Shown: positions 7,219 to 7,233 of the stretch, in pieces | How positions within the stretch are numbered: the first letter of the stretch is position 1 | Layout of the letters: every line of letters begins with the position of its first letter | Source: Planctomycetaceae bacterium | GTDB taxonomy: Bacteria > Planctomycetota > Planctomycetia > Pirellulales > Pirellulaceae | Reading direction: 5' to 3' | Length of the DNA stretch: 7,233 nucleotides | NCBI GenBank assembly: GCA_007129635.1 | Contig: SKVE01000752.1 | Span: forward strand, 1-7,233 | Position numbers and translations under genes: made by a program | Notes under the pieces: generated by a model | The model's input: the letters and a program-made list of their open reading frames with translations, nothing else | Told to the model about the DNA's origin: nothing | Database searches by the model: none

Positions 7219-7233
7219 CGGGCATCCTCCGGG

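Overview
The window looks like a piece of a Planctomycetota chromosome, most likely from the Pirellulaceae side. The reasons are the high GC content, the two very large secreted proteins with a β-propeller-like core and paired c-type heme motifs (a type abundant in planctomycetes), and a neighbouring MCE/MlaD-type protein whose C-terminal signature is familiar from that phylum. This placement is an inference from protein style; no rRNA or marker gene is present.

Layout. Positions 1-525 (+) hold the 3' end of an MCE-family protein, a putative periplasmic lipid-transport component. A 55-base convergent spacer (526-580) contains a perfect GC-rich stem-loop directly after that gene's stop codon. 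The rest is a two-gene minus-strand unit. The promoter-proximal gene (6997 to 3626, 1123 aa) and the distal gene (3583 to 581, 1000 aa) are 42 bases apart, each has a good Shine-Dalgarno sequence, and they are very probably co-transcribed. The last 236 bases (6998-7233) carry no convincing gene. They contain a candidate promoter for the unit, with an imperfect inverted repeat over its -10 box, and a possible divergent plus-strand promoter near the window edge.

The two large proteins are paralogues of the type called 'HzsA-related', because they resemble the α subunit of anammox hydrazine synthase in their order of parts: a signal peptide, an N-terminal β-sandwich, a helical linker, PD40/TolB-like β-propeller repeats, a conserved arginine/proline-rich strap, and a C-terminal region with two CXXCH heme sites. 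They differ in the N-terminal module: an F5/8-type-C (discoidin-like) domain in the distal protein and a different β-sandwich in the proximal one. They also differ in the segment before the first heme. The natural reading is a pair of exported diheme proteins that may act together on a cell-surface or periplasmic redox substrate. Nothing here shows hydrazine chemistry: no HzsB/HzsC-like genes are visible, and the residue that follows the first heme motif differs from HzsA. The substrate and reaction are unknown.
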